The notes below the pieces were generated by a model. The model did not search any database and was not told where the DNA came from. It saw only the letters and a program-made list of their open reading frames with translations. DNA of 38,398 bases from Syntrophobacterales bacterium GWC2_56_13 (GTDB taxonomy: Bacteria > Desulfobacterota > Syntrophia > Syntrophales > UBA5619): assembly GCA_001830835.1 (NCBI GenBank), contig MICJ01000012.1, positions 1 to 38,398 of the forward strand, given 5' to 3'. Position 1 is the first letter of the stretch; each line of letters starts with the position of its first letter. This document shows, piece after piece, positions 15,979-24,546 of the stretch. The position numbers were made by a program, and so were the translations under genes.

Positions 15979-16689
15979 TCAAGATTTCACCCATATCTCC
16001 GTCTTTTTACCCTCTATGATCTCTTCGGCGGTCAGGAAATCCTTCAGCACGGTCATCAGATGGTGTTTCAACTCCTTCATCGCCCCTTCCCGATCCTTCC
16101 TCTGGATGGCCTTCATCAGGAGGATATGCTGCTCACTGGACAGCCTTACCCGGTTGGGGGTGTATTTTACGACATAGCTCACATACCGTTTCATCCGGTC
16201 CTGGATGTTGGAGTAGATGCTCTGAATCAGACGGTTCTCCATTTTATCGATAATCATCCGATGAAATGACAGATGGGTATTGTAGGCAAATGATTCATTC
16301 CCTCGGTTGAACTCATCTACGGCGATATTCATCAGCGCCTCAAAATCCCGAATATCCTGTTCCGTGTATGAATCCATTTTCTGATCGATGCAAAACAATT
16401 CCAGCGCCTCACGGGTCTGAAAGACTTCCCGGCATTCTTCTTTTTCCAGTTTGGACACATAACATCCCTTGTACGGAACCATATGGACCAGCCCGTTCTG
16501 CTCCAACCGTTGAAGGGCTTCCCTGATGGGGGATTTGCTCACCCCCAACTCGTCCGCTAAACGCTGTTCTGTCAGCTGTTCACCCGGATAGAGGTGCAGT
16601 TCAATAATGCTGCTCTTAATGTTCTGGTAAATCCTGTCTTTCAATAATTGAATGTCATTTATTTTGTTCAATTTACATGAATTATCCAT
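15979..16689 (-). CDS. GntR-family regulator, FadR/FCD subfamily
   Basis: A 236-aa repressor-type regulator. The N-terminal winged helix includes LYPGEQLTEQRLADELGVSK and PIREALQRLEQNGLV (about 38-72). The rest is the all-helical FCD ligand domain, with the metal/ligand-type residues in NTHLSFHRMI and the late EQHILLMKAI. ATG 16689 with GGGAGGG just upstream is preferred; a TTG at 16701 would add four residues. It lies at the head of the catabolic block, transcribed the same way, so it most likely senses a pathway acid or CoA ester and controls these genes and itself. Confidence 0.9.
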   Translation of the reverse strand: MDNSCKLNKINDIQLLKDRIYQNIKSSIIELHLYPGEQLTEQRLADELGVSKSPIREALQRLEQNGLVHMVPYKGCYVSKLEKEECREVFQTREALELFCIDQKMDSYTEQDIRDFEALMNIAVDEFNRGNESFAYNTHLSFHRMIIDKMENRLIQSIYSNIQDRMKRYVSYVVKYTPNRVRLSSEQHILLMKAIQRKDREGAMKELKHHLMTVLKDFLTAEEIIEGKKTEIWVKS

Positions 16690-16704
16690 TGTCCCTCCCA
16701 AGGC

Positions 16705-16730
16705 ATGATATATGATATATTATATATAAT
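16705..16730. promoter_or_regulatory. Probable GntR operator (triple ATATAT array)
   Basis: Three ATATAT hexamers repeat at a 7-bp step (about 16709-16728), giving an AT-only stretch unlike anything around it. It lies between the predicted start of transcription and the regulator's ATG, where bound repressor would block its own transcription. AT-rich partial palindromes are typical operators for the FCD subfamily. Binding is inferred. Confidence 0.5.
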
Positions 16731-16740
16731 GTCTTGCGTA

Positions 16741-16769
16741 AATCTATTGAACTTGTGATGAGATGTCAA
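16741..16769 (-). promoter_or_regulatory. Sigma70-type promoter of the GntR gene
   Basis: On the minus strand TTGACA (16769-16764) and TAGATT (16746-16741) are separated by 17 bp. Transcription would start near 16735 and run through the AT-rich operator into the GntR gene. Confidence 0.6.
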
Positions 16770-16864
16770 GAGAAAATTTTCATCGGCAGGCCACTTTAAA
16801 AAACCCCCACCTGGGGCTGAACGAAACTCCTCCCCGACCGGATCCCCCGGACCTGCCTGCGCTT

Positions 16865-18166
16865 TTACGAGATCAGCAGCGCGGTCATATCCATGACGTT
16901 GGTCCCCGTGGGACCGATCATGATGAGATCCCCCGTCTGCCGCAGGAAATGATAGGAATCGTTCCGGGCGAAGTAGTCGTCGATCCGGAGGCCGAGCGCC
17001 TGCGCCTTTGCCCAGCTCGCATGGTCCACGATCGCCCCGGCGGCGTCCGAATGTCCGTCGATCCCGTCCGTCCCGGCGCTGAGGAAGACGAAACGCGGAT
17101 TATCTCTAAATTCACCGAGGGCAGCGAGCGCCATCTCCTGATTCCGGCCGCCCATGCCGTCCCCCCGGAGGGTCACCGTCGTCTCTCCGCCGAAGAGCAG
17201 GCAGATCGGCGGGGTGAAGGGCTGTCCCGTCGTTGCGATCTCCTCGCCGATGGCGATGATCGCCTTGGCAATCTCCCGCGCCTCGCCCCGGAGGCGGGAA
17301 CTCATGATTCGGGTTGGGATTCCCAGCGCCTCGGCCCTCTCCTTCGCCTTCAGAAGGAGCTTGAGGTTGCTCCCCATGAGGAAGTGGTCGATGAGCGGGC
17401 TCGGCCCCTTCGGCGTCTCCTCCATCTCCCCGTCGAGACCCTTCTGAACTACCGACCGAACGTTCCCCGGCGCCTGCTCCCAGAGGCCGTACTTTTTCAG
17501 AATGGCATGGGTGTCCGCAAAACTGGAACGGTCGAAGAAGAGCGGGGCGGAGCCGATGGCCTCCAGGACGTCGCCGATGACGTCGGAGATGACGAGGACG
17601 ATCCCCCGCGCCCGGGAGATCCGCCCCAGCCTCCCCCCCTTCACGAGGGAGAGGTGCTTCCGGACAATGTTGAATTCCTCGATGGGGACGCCGTTGGCGA
17701 GGAGCCCCTTCACCAGACCCTGCATCTCGGCAAGGGTAATCGGCGGCGCCGGCTTCTCGATGAGCGCCGAGCTCCCTCCGGATAGGAGATAGATGAAAAA
17801 ATCATCCGGCGAGAGCGCCGACAATTTCTGCATGAGGATTTCCGCCGCCTGGATGCTTTTCTCCGTCAGGACGGGGTGCGAGCTTTCAAAGACTGCGATC
17901 CCGTCGAGTGCGGCATCGTAGTTGGACACGACGAGGCCGTCCGTCACTTGGCCGCCCAGAACGGCCTTGACGGCCCGCGCCATCTCGATCGAGGCCTTCC
18001 CGCTCCCGAAGACGTGGACGCCCCGGTAGTCGCCGAGGCAATAGTTTTTCCCCTCGATCGTGAGGACGTCCCCCTCGCAACGCAGGCCGTTCCGGATCAG
18101 ATTCCCCGGCAGGACCGAACTCAGGGCGCCCTTGAATACGGTCATGATCTTTTCTCTGTTCGTCAT
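16865..18166 (-). CDS. Glycerate 2-kinase (MOFRL family)
   Basis: A 433-aa type II glycerate kinase of normal length. The N-terminal Rossmann-like domain contains VFGSGKASIEMARA and the substrate/nucleotide region YLLSGGSSALIEKP. The C-terminal MOFRL part has GGETTVTLRGDGMGGRNQEM and SAGTDGIDGHSDAAGA. It converts D-glycerate to 2-phosphoglycerate with ATP in the cytoplasm, feeding lower glycolysis. ATG 18166 follows GGAGGAG. It ends just before the GntR promoter and is not obviously part of the catabolic block. It has no operon partner on its strand. Confidence 0.9.
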   Translation of the reverse strand: MTNREKIMTVFKGALSSVLPGNLIRNGLRCEGDVLTIEGKNYCLGDYRGVHVFGSGKASIEMARAVKAVLGGQVTDGLVVSNYDAALDGIAVFESSHPVLTEKSIQAAEILMQKLSALSPDDFFIYLLSGGSSALIEKPAPPITLAEMQGLVKGLLANGVPIEEFNIVRKHLSLVKGGRLGRISRARGIVLVISDVIGDVLEAIGSAPLFFDRSSFADTHAILKKYGLWEQAPGNVRSVVQKGLDGEMEETPKGPSPLIDHFLMGSNLKLLLKAKERAEALGIPTRIMSSRLRGEAREIAKAIIAIGEEIATTGQPFTPPICLLFGGETTVTLRGDGMGGRNQEMALAALGEFRDNPRFVFLSAGTDGIDGHSDAAGAIVDHASWAKAQALGLRIDDYFARNDSYHFLRQTGDLIMIGPTGTNVMDMTALLIS

Positions 18167-18709
18167 CGCTCCTCCTGAAAGGGGGGAGGACAGCTGAAGT
18201 TCTCCAGCTTTTCAGCCGCCGGCGGCAAGCCCGGCGAAAACCTGCCCCAGCCTCGACACGCCGGATGATGCAACAGGAATTCCCTTTGAGATGTCGGAAG
18301 TATACAGAAGCGGCCCGCGCGAGTCAAGAAAAGACGGACCGCCGGCAGCCCAACCGGAACATGTCACAGATTGTGATATCCTCAGATAATACATTTCGTA
18401 GAGGGAATTCTCCCTTGACGCCGCGGGATGTAATGCATATCTTGCACTCAAAGTGGGTTGCGGCTCGTCTCGTTGCGGCGATCACCGGCAAGCGGACCGA
18501 TTGCGGCGCTGACGAAACGGCGCCGCAGCGGCGATCTTGGCAAGGCAGGAAGGCGGCGGTGCGGGCCGGTTTTGCACCCGCGAGGGCGGGAAGGTCCGCC
18601 GGGGGTGGGTCATTTTTCGGTGACCACGACCACGGTGGGGCAATTTTCTGTTTCCGTCGCGAGTGCGGGCGGGTCCGCCGGAAGCGGATTCCAGAAACAG
18701 GAGTCAACC
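18167..18709. other. Intergenic region with long hsp20-lon leader
   Basis: No gene is supported here. It separates the divergent glycerate kinase and hsp20 genes. Besides the promoter at 18415-18443, the remainder is a GC-rich leader of about 260 nt with short repeats of GGTCCGCCGG (18591-18600, and a similar one near 18671). No CIRCE element was seen. The frame of hsp20 is open upstream to 18458, but that part has no typical start signals. Confidence 0.5.
18415..18443 (+). promoter_or_regulatory. Sigma70-type promoter, candidate for hsp20-lon
   Basis: TTGACG (18415-18420) and TATCTT (18438-18443) are separated by 17 bp and point towards hsp20-lon. The transcript would carry a leader of about 260 nt. 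A heat-shock sigma site was not recognised. Confidence 0.45.
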
Positions 18710-19156
18710 ATGGATTACATCAAGATCAGATTCGTGGACAGTCAGGAGGGCGTTGAGCCCGAATTCCGCAAGACCCTGGAAGACATGCTGCGCGCAGTCA
18801 ACCCGCGATTCACGCTCTCCCGGCACCGGTGGCGGCCTCATACCGATATCTATGAGACCGCAGAAGAGATCGTCATCCTGGCCGAAATCGCCGGCATCCG
18901 GCGGGAGGAGATCAACTTGGAGATCGGCCCCCGCACCGTTAAGATCGCCGGCATCCGGGAAGGCGGTCCACGCGGGGAAGACGCCAGCTACCGCCTCGCC
19001 GAAATCCCCTGCGGCTACTTCGAACGGAGCCTCGCGCTGCCGGCCCTGATCGACACGGAGTCAGCAGTGGCGGTCTATCGGGACGGTCTGTTGGAAATTC
19101 GACTGACCAAACGTCCTGTCGACCTCATTCACAAGATCAACATCCAAAGTGGTTAA
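18710..19156 (+). CDS. Small heat shock protein, Hsp20/alpha-crystallin family
   Basis: A 148-aa protein whose central part fits the alpha-crystallin domain: PHTDIYETAEEIVILAEIAG (about 43-62), then EINLEIGPRTVKIAGIRE, then FERSLALPALIDTESAVAVY and DGLLEIRLTK. The last residues KINIQSG may serve as the I-x-I tail that links dimers. It holds unfolding proteins in an ATP-independent way. ATG 18710 has GGAG upstream. Lon starts 15 bp after its stop, so chaperone and protease are almost certainly cotranscribed. Confidence 0.88.
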   Translation: MDYIKIRFVDSQEGVEPEFRKTLEDMLRAVNPRFTLSRHRWRPHTDIYETAEEIVILAEIAGIRREEINLEIGPRTVKIAGIREGGPRGEDASYRLAEIPCGYFERSLALPALIDTESAVAVYRDGLLEIRLTKRPVDLIHKINIQSG

Positions 19157-19171
19157 TCCCTGGAGGTTCCC

Positions 19172-21544
19172 ATGGCAGAACAGGCACCGCATGAAGAATT
19201 GAAAGTCGTCCGGATCCCGGAGGTCCTCCCCTTGCTGCCCATCGAGACTGCCTTCGTCTTTCCGAAAATGATCTTCCCGCTGGAGGTTTCCGGCAAGCCG
19301 TCGATCACCCTCATCGATGAGGCGATGGCCGGCGACCGCCTGATCGGCATCGTCATGCTCAAGCATAAAAACGAGGCGGTAGAGGACCAGCATCGGAAGG
19401 AGGACTATTACAGCATCGGCACCAGTGTCGCGATCGTCCGGATGGCCAAGACGGCCGACAACAAGGCCCAGCTTCTCCTCCAGGGGATCGGCCGTTTTCG
19501 CATCATCGAAATCCTGAAAGGGAAGCCCTACCTCCAGGCCCGCGTGGAAAACATAGAGGATCAGGAGGTCAAGGATATCGAGATCGAGGCGTTGATGGCA
19601 AATCTTGTCGGTCTCTTCGACCGGATCGTCAAACTCTCCCCCTTCCTCCCCCAGGATTTCGCGGCCATGGCCAAAACGATCACCGATCCCGGCGTCCTGG
19701 CCGACCTCATTGCCTCCGTGATCAACGCGGCGATCGAGGAAAAACATAAAATCCTCGAGATCTTAGACGTAAAGGAACGCCTCCGCGAGGTGACCCGGCT
19801 CGTCAACCACCAGGTGGAGATCCTCGAACTGGGCAGCAAGATCCAGTCCCAGGTGAAGGACGACATGGACAAGAGCCAGCGGGACTACTACCTTCGCCAG
19901 CAGCTCTGCGCCATCCGCAAAGAGTTAGGGGAGACGGACGACGAGAAGGTTGAGATCGAGGAGTACCGCGCGAAGATCGAAAAGAAGAACCTCCCGGACG
20001 AGGCGAAGAAGGAGGCGGAACGAGAACTCGCGCGGCTCGCCAAAATGCACCCCTCTTCGGCGGAATACACCGTCGCGGCCACCTACCTCGACTGGATGAC
20101 GGCGCTGCCTTGGAACGAGCGCACCGAGGACAACCTCGACATCAGAAAGGCGCGGCGCGTCCTGAACGAGGACCACTACGGCCTGGAGAAGGCGAAGAAG
20201 CGGGTCATCGAATACCTCGCCGTCCGCAAGCTGAAGCCGGACACCAAGGGGCCGATCCTCTGCTTCGTCGGCCCTCCGGGGACAGGCAAGACCTCGCTCG
20301 GTCACTCCATCGGCCGCGCCTTGGGAAGAAAGTTCATCCGCATTTCGCTGGGCGGCATCCACGACGAGGCGGAGATCCGCGGCCATCGGAGGACTTACGT
20401 GGGGGCGCTCCCCGGCCGGATCATCCAGGGGATCAGGCGGGCGGAGTCGAACAACCCCGTCTTCATGCTGGACGAGATCGACAAGGTCGGGAGCGATTTC
20501 CGCGGCGATCCCTCGTCGGCGCTCCTCGAGGTCCTCGATCCGGAGCAGAACTTCTCCTTCTCGGACCACTACCTGGATGTCCCGTTCGATCTGTCGCACG
20601 TGATGTTCATCACGACGGCGAACATCTTAGAGACGATCCCGCCGGCGCTCCGCGACCGTCTGGAGGTGATCGAGCTGCCCGGCTACACGATCGACGAGAA
20701 GATCCGGATTGCCCAGCGCTACCTGATCCCGCGGCAGACGGAGGCGAACGGCCTCAAACCCGAACAGATCCGCTTCACAAAAAGCGCGATCAGCAGCATC
20801 ATCGCCGGCTATACCCGGGAAGCGGGAGTCCGGAACCTCGAACGGGAGTTAGCCTCGATCTGCCGTGGAGTGGCGAGCCAGATCGCCGAGGGGACCACTG
20901 AAAAAGCCACCGTCACGGCGCGGGACCTGCACCGCTTCCTCGGACCGGTCCGGATGGCCTCCGAGGCGGCGGCCCGGACCGCAAAGCCCGGGGTCGTCAT
21001 GGGGCTCGCCTGGACGCCGACGGGCGGGGATCTCCTGTTCATCGAGGCCACGGCCATGAAGGGAAAGAAGGGGCTCACCCTGACCGGCCAGCTTGGCGAC
21101 GTGATGAAGGAATCGGCCACGGCGGCGCTGAGCTTCATCCGCGCGAATGCCGAAGAACTGGGGATAGCGAAGGACTTTTTCGAAGAGGTGGACATCCACA
21201 TCCATGTACCCTCCGGCGCCATCCCCAAGGACGGACCGTCGGCGGGGGTCACGATGCTCACCGCCCTTACCTCGCTGCTTACGAACCGGACGGTGAAGAA
21301 GGACCTTGCCATGACCGGCGAGATCACGCTCAGGGGGTTGGTCCTCCCGGTGGGCGGTATCAAGGAAAAGGTCCTCGCGGCCCACCGCGCCGGCGTGAAG
21401 ACGATCATCCTCCCCAGATGGAACAAGAAGGATCTGGAGGACGTGCCGGCGAAGGTCCGTAAGGAGATCACCTTCCACTACGTGGATGAGATGCTGGAGG
21501 TCCTCCGGCTCGCCCTGGATAAGGCGCCGGAGTCATCGGAATAG
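19172..21544 (+). CDS. lon: ATP-dependent protease Lon
   Basis: A 790-aa full-length Lon. The N-terminal substrate-binding domain (about 15-210) begins [20 protein letters not shown]. The AAA+ module has Walker A GPPGTGKT at 367-374 and Walker B FMLDEID at 431-437. The protease domain has the catalytic dyad Ser690 in PKDGPSAG and Lys733 in GGIKEKV, 43 residues apart as in E. coli Lon (S679/K722). It degrades damaged and regulatory proteins in the cytoplasm. ATG 19172 follows TGGAGG. It is the second gene of the hsp20-lon unit. Confidence 0.97.
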   Translation: MAEQAPHEELKVVRIPEVLPLLPIETAFVFPKMIFPLEVSGKPSITLIDEAMAGDRLIGIVMLKHKNEAVEDQHRKEDYYSIGTSVAIVRMAKTADNKAQLLLQGIGRFRIIEILKGKPYLQARVENIEDQEVKDIEIEALMANLVGLFDRIVKLSPFLPQDFAAMAKTITDPGVLADLIASVINAAIEEKHKILEILDVKERLREVTRLVNHQVEILELGSKIQSQVKDDMDKSQRDYYLRQQLCAIRKELGETDDEKVEIEEYRAKIEKKNLPDEAKKEAERELARLAKMHPSSAEYTVAATYLDWMTALPWNERTEDNLDIRKARRVLNEDHYGLEKAKKRVIEYLAVRKLKPDTKGPILCFVGPPGTGKTSLGHSIGRALGRKFIRISLGGIHDEAEIRGHRRTYVGALPGRIIQGIRRAESNNPVFMLDEIDKVGSDFRGDPSSALLEVLDPEQNFSFSDHYLDVPFDLSHVMFITTANILETIPPALRDRLEVIELPGYTIDEKIRIAQRYLIPRQTEANGLKPEQIRFTKSAISSIIAGYTREAGVRNLERELASICRGVASQIAEGTTEKATVTARDLHRFLGPVRMASEAAARTAKPGVVMGLAWTPTGGDLLFIEATAMKGKKGLTLTGQLGDVMKESATAALSFIRANAEELGIAKDFFEEVDIHIHVPSGAIPKDGPSAGVTMLTALTSLLTNRTVKKDLAMTGEITLRGLVLPVGGIKEKVLAAHRAGVKTIILPRWNKKDLEDVPAKVRKEITFHYVDEMLEVLRLALDKAPESSE

Positions 21545-21587
21545 GGCAAGTGCGACGTGAAGAGCGCGAAAAGCCGCCGCCCAATCC

Positions 21588-21827
21588 TCAGGCCGCATTC
21601 TCTTCCGGTTCAACCCAAACGATGTGGTTTTTGTTGACAATCATTACTTTGCTTCCTGTGCCTTGGCTGCCCACCACGTCGCACAGGACGACAAAGGGAT
21701 TGTCCGCTTGGGTAAAGATATCGGAAACCCTCTTCCCTGTCTCCAGTGTAATCTTTCCCCTCAGTACCGACCCTTCCACCATTTTGATGGACACATCGCT
21801 TTTAGAAAATTTTTGACCTTTTGCCAT
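21588..21827 (-). CDS. Small conserved-looking protein, unknown function
   Basis: A 79-aa protein beginning MAKGQKFSKSDVSIKMVEG. A perfect AAAGGAGG lies just upstream of ATG 21827, which supports translation. The alternation of hydrophobic residues (VSIKMVEGSVLRGKITLE, KVMIVNKNHIVWVEP) suggests a small beta barrel; it resembles short domain-of-unknown-function proteins that I cannot name safely. No signal peptide or membrane segment. It lies 34 bp downstream of the transglutaminase-like gene on the same strand, so the two may share a transcript. Confidence 0.65.
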   Translation of the reverse strand: MAKGQKFSKSDVSIKMVEGSVLRGKITLETGKRVSDIFTQADNPFVVLCDVVGSQGTGSKVMIVNKNHIVWVEPEENAA

Positions 21828-21861
21828 AATCGACCTCCTTTTATCTTCATGCTCTGCGGCT

Positions 21862-22533
21862 TCAATCGTCCCTGGTCTCCTGCGCGACTTCGCGGTCGAA
21901 GTCGGCCTTATTCAAGAATATATCATTGAGATATTCCCGGCGGAACGTCTCCGCAATCTGATCGAGAGGGACATCGGCGAATTCTCCGCGATACTTAAGG
22001 TATTCCATGTGCTTTTTCCCCTCGAGATCGAATGGGTGAAAAATCGAGTCGCTGCGCCCGTCGAAATCAAGGGGCTTGAAACGGAACCGCCGGCAAAGCT
22101 CGATATTAAATGCGGGTGTAGCCTTTACCCAGGCCCCGCCCAGGTAAATTGACGTATATCCATGCCAGAAGAAAACGTCGGTCTTCATATGCTCGCGCAT
22201 GCGCGCAGTGGAGAGATGGTTCCGCACGTCGGCAAAGCCCAGCCGGGCCGGAATCCCAATGGCCCGGCAGCAGGCTGCAAGCAGGATCGCCTTGGTGACG
22301 CACCAGCCGCGGCCGATGTGCAGTGTGGTGCTTGCCCGGAGCCCTTCGATCGAGAGATTGATGTTATAAGGATCGTACCGGATGCCGTCCCGAATGGCAT
22401 GATAGAGACTGACCGCCTGATCCCTATGATCGGTGGAATCACCGGAGTGCTCTTTTGTAAACTCTGCTACTGCATCGCTGTTGCAGTCGACGGCCGGCGA
22501 CGGTTGAATATACTGCCGCATATCTGAATTCAT
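21862..22533 (-). CDS. Transglutaminase-like superfamily protein
   Basis: About 223 aa from ATG 22533, which has AAAGGAA upstream; ATG 22578 is the alternative. The transglutaminase core is clear: HAIRDGIRYDPYNIN, then the nucleophile Cys in IGRGWCVTKAILLAACCRA, then the His in FFWHGYTSIYLGGAWVKAT. In place of the usual DPT the third position is in KATPAFN, as in a subgroup of bacterial cytoplasmic members. No signal peptide is seen. These proteins act as cysteine peptidases or amidases; the substrate is unknown. Confidence 0.78.
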   Translation of the reverse strand: MNSDMRQYIQPSPAVDCNSDAVAEFTKEHSGDSTDHRDQAVSLYHAIRDGIRYDPYNINLSIEGLRASTTLHIGRGWCVTKAILLAACCRAIGIPARLGFADVRNHLSTARMREHMKTDVFFWHGYTSIYLGGAWVKATPAFNIELCRRFRFKPLDFDGRSDSIFHPFDLEGKKHMEYLKYRGEFADVPLDQIAETFRREYLNDIFLNKADFDREVAQETRDD

Positions 22534-22702
22534 ATCCTGTTCCTTTTTATGGGGGGAAACCTTTTCCTCCGGGTTCATGCGTACTTCTGATTTGATAATC
22601 TGGTTGAAATGGGCCTCGCCTGGGTTACTACTTATCAATAACTTGTTCTTACTTACGGCATAGCAGATTAACAAAGGAAAGGTGCAATGAGACTGCCTTT
22701 TC

Positions 22703-23032
22703 TTATGTGGCAAGGCGAGACAGTATGAAGCGGTTAAGTGAAACACCTTCCTCAGCGCAACGGATAGCCAAATCCCGGTGTTTTTCAGGGGGGATTCTCA
22801 AAGTGAGATGCCCCTTGAATTTCTTAAGCCCCAATGGCTTTGGCGCTGTTTCACCTTCTTCTTGCATCCACTTGACAGACTCCGCAACGACATATTCAAT
22901 TTCCCGCAGCGCTTCCTCTATGGTATCATCATGGGCTGCCAGGGAAGGAAACTCCAAGCATCTGGCCACATGACAATGGTCATCCTCCGACCACTCGATC
23001 CGGTAAGTATATTTCTCAATGTCATTCTTCAT
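22703..23032 (-). CDS. HicB-family antitoxin with DNA-binding C-terminus
   Basis: A 109-aa HicB-like protein. The N-terminal partial RNase-H-like domain reads YRIEWSEDDHCHVARCLEFP and continues SLAAHDDTIEEALREIEYVV. The C-terminal LTLRIPPEKHRDLAIRCAEE and GVSLNRFILSRLA form the ribbon-helix-helix typical of HicB antitoxins. ATG 23032 has GGAGG eight bases upstream. The expected HicA double-stranded-RNA-binding toxin is not next to it; instead it overlaps an unfamiliar small ORF by 11 bp. It could be an orphan antitoxin or use a non-HicA partner. Confidence 0.8.
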   Translation of the reverse strand: MKNDIEKYTYRIEWSEDDHCHVARCLEFPSLAAHDDTIEEALREIEYVVAESVKWMQEEGETAPKPLGLKKFKGHLTLRIPPEKHRDLAIRCAEEGVSLNRFILSRLAT

Positions 23033-23144
23033 TTTTCTTAGCCTCCATTTTCTCGATGGCCTTTTTTACGTCTCTTACCTGATAGAATTTTGCCATCTTA
23101 TCAACTTTTTGAAGGTTTATCCTCGGATCCCCTTTCCACCACAT
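23022..23144 (-). CDS. Small basic ORF upstream of hicB, unknown
   Basis: From ATG 23144 it encodes 40 residues, MWWKGDPRINLQKVDKMAKF to KMEAKKNEE, and overlaps the HicB start. The protein-like frame clearly extends further upstream (SPECLICRFAEDLQKIFREA lies in frame before the ATG) but no ATG, GTG or TTG serves that longer form except a TTG at 23174. Either the gene starts late or its true start was lost by a small frameshift, since ATG 23237 opens a neighbouring frame. It lacks the Gly-x-His motif of HicA. Confidence 0.4.
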   Translation of the reverse strand: MWWKGDPRINLQKVDKMAKFYQVRDVKKAIEKMEAKKNEE

Positions 23145-23379
23145 ATCCTCGGCTTCCCGAAATATTTTTTGCAAATCTTCAGCAAATCGGCAAATAAGAC
23201 ATTCTGGAGATTTTCCAGATGATCCTTGTCTTTCATGGGCTATATGATAGCGTATGTGCTATCACCTGTCAAGGTTGCATTTTTCGGCTGTCAAATCGCT
23301 AACAAACAAAAAGGGGGCCTTACCTTTTCAACGAGAAAATGGTATGGAACAATCCATCTCTATATCGAGGAGGTGTTCC

Positions 23380-24546
23380 TTGAAGAAACGCATCGTCATC
23401 ATTGTCGTGCTGGCGCTCCTCATCGGCACGGGCCTCTTCGTCTACCTCGGCCAGCAGAAGGCGCGGCAGGGGGAGCTTTTCTACTCCGGAACCGTCGAGG
23501 CCACACAGTCCCATCTCGCCTTCCAGACCGGCGGCCGGGTGCTCCGGGTGGAGGTGCGCGAGGGAGAGGCCGTCGTGAAAGACCAGCTCCTCGCCGAACT
23601 TGACCCAGCTGAGTTCCGATCCCGCCTCGAACAGGCGAAGGCCAATCTCGAAAAATCCATGAAGAACCGCGAGCAGGCGGAGGCCCTGCTCAGGGTCTTC
23701 GAGCAAACCCTTCCCGCCGAGCAGGCACGGGCCGAAGCGGGCGTCCGCGCCCTGGCCTCGCAGGTCGACGAGCTCAAGGCGGGCAGCCGCCCGCAGGAGA
23801 TCGCCCGGGCAAACCAGGCGACGCAGAGCGCCGCCTCCGTCATGGAGGATGCGAAGAAGAACGCGGAGCGCTACGAGAGCCTCTTTCAGAAAGGCACCGT
23901 ATCGGAGAAGGAACGGGATGCCGTCCGCCTCCGCTACGAGATGGCCCTCCGCGAGTACGAACGGAGCCGGGAAGCCTACGATCTCACCCGGGAGGGAAGC
24001 CGGGCGGAGACGATCCGCACCGCCGAGGCGCGGCTCGCCGAGGGGGAGGCCCTCCTGAAGCAGGCCAAGAGCAATCTCGTCCGGATCGAAGCGGCCGGAA
24101 AAGATGTGGAGGGGGCCCGTTCGCTCGTCGCCGCGGCCCGGGCGGTCCTCGACCAGACGGCCATCCAACTCGATTATGCACGCCTGAAGGCGCCCCGGGC
24201 AGGCGTCATCACCAGCCGCAGCATCGAACCGGGGGAAGTGGTCACCCTGGGACGCGAGGTCCTGACCCTTTCCGATCTCGCAACGGTCGATCTGAAGATC
24301 TTCGTCGATGAGACCCAGATCGGCAAGGTGAAGCCGGGCCAGAAGGCGGAGGCCCGCGTCGACACCTTCCCCAATAAAACCTTCGCGGGAACGGTCACCT
24401 TCATCTCCCCCGAGGGAGAGTTCACGCCGAAGATCATCCAGACCCGGAAGGAACGGGTCAAGCTGGTCTATCTCGTCAAGGTGTCGATACCCAACCCCGC
24501 TTCCGAGCTCAAGTCAGGGATGCCCGCCGATGCCTGGTTACGATAA
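23380..24546 (+). CDS. HlyD/YbhG-type periplasmic adaptor of an ABC exporter
   Basis: About 388 aa. The TTG at 23380 sits behind GAGGAGGTG and is followed at once by a basic residue pair and one membrane helix (IVIIVVLALLIGTGLFVYLG), so it is anchored in the inner membrane with its bulk in the periplasm. The first half-lipoyl piece (GTVEATQSHLAFQTGGRV) is followed by a long coiled coil (about 75-245), then the second lipoyl half LKAPRAGVITSRSIEPGEVV and a beta barrel (SDLATVDLKIFVDETQIG). It bridges an inner-membrane pump to an outer-membrane channel. Its 3' end overlaps the first ATPase gene by 17 bp. Confidence 0.9.
   Translation: MKKRIVIIVVLALLIGTGLFVYLGQQKARQGELFYSGTVEATQSHLAFQTGGRVLRVEVREGEAVVKDQLLAELDPAEFRSRLEQAKANLEKSMKNREQAEALLRVFEQTLPAEQARAEAGVRALASQVDELKAGSRPQEIARANQATQSAASVMEDAKKNAERYESLFQKGTVSEKERDAVRLRYEMALREYERSREAYDLTREGSRAETIRTAEARLAEGEALLKQAKSNLVRIEAAGKDVEGARSLVAAARAVLDQTAIQLDYARLKAPRAGVITSRSIEPGEVVTLGREVLTLSDLATVDLKIFVDETQIGKVKPGQKAEARVDTFPNKTFAGTVTFISPEGEFTPKIIQTRKERVKLVYLVKVSIPNPASELKSGMPADAWLR

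Noticed and set aside
18458-18709. N-terminal extension of the Hsp20 protein to 18458
   Set aside because: The added 84 residues are Arg/Ser/Gly-rich with no family match, while ATG 18710 has a ribosome site and gives a normal-length Hsp20.
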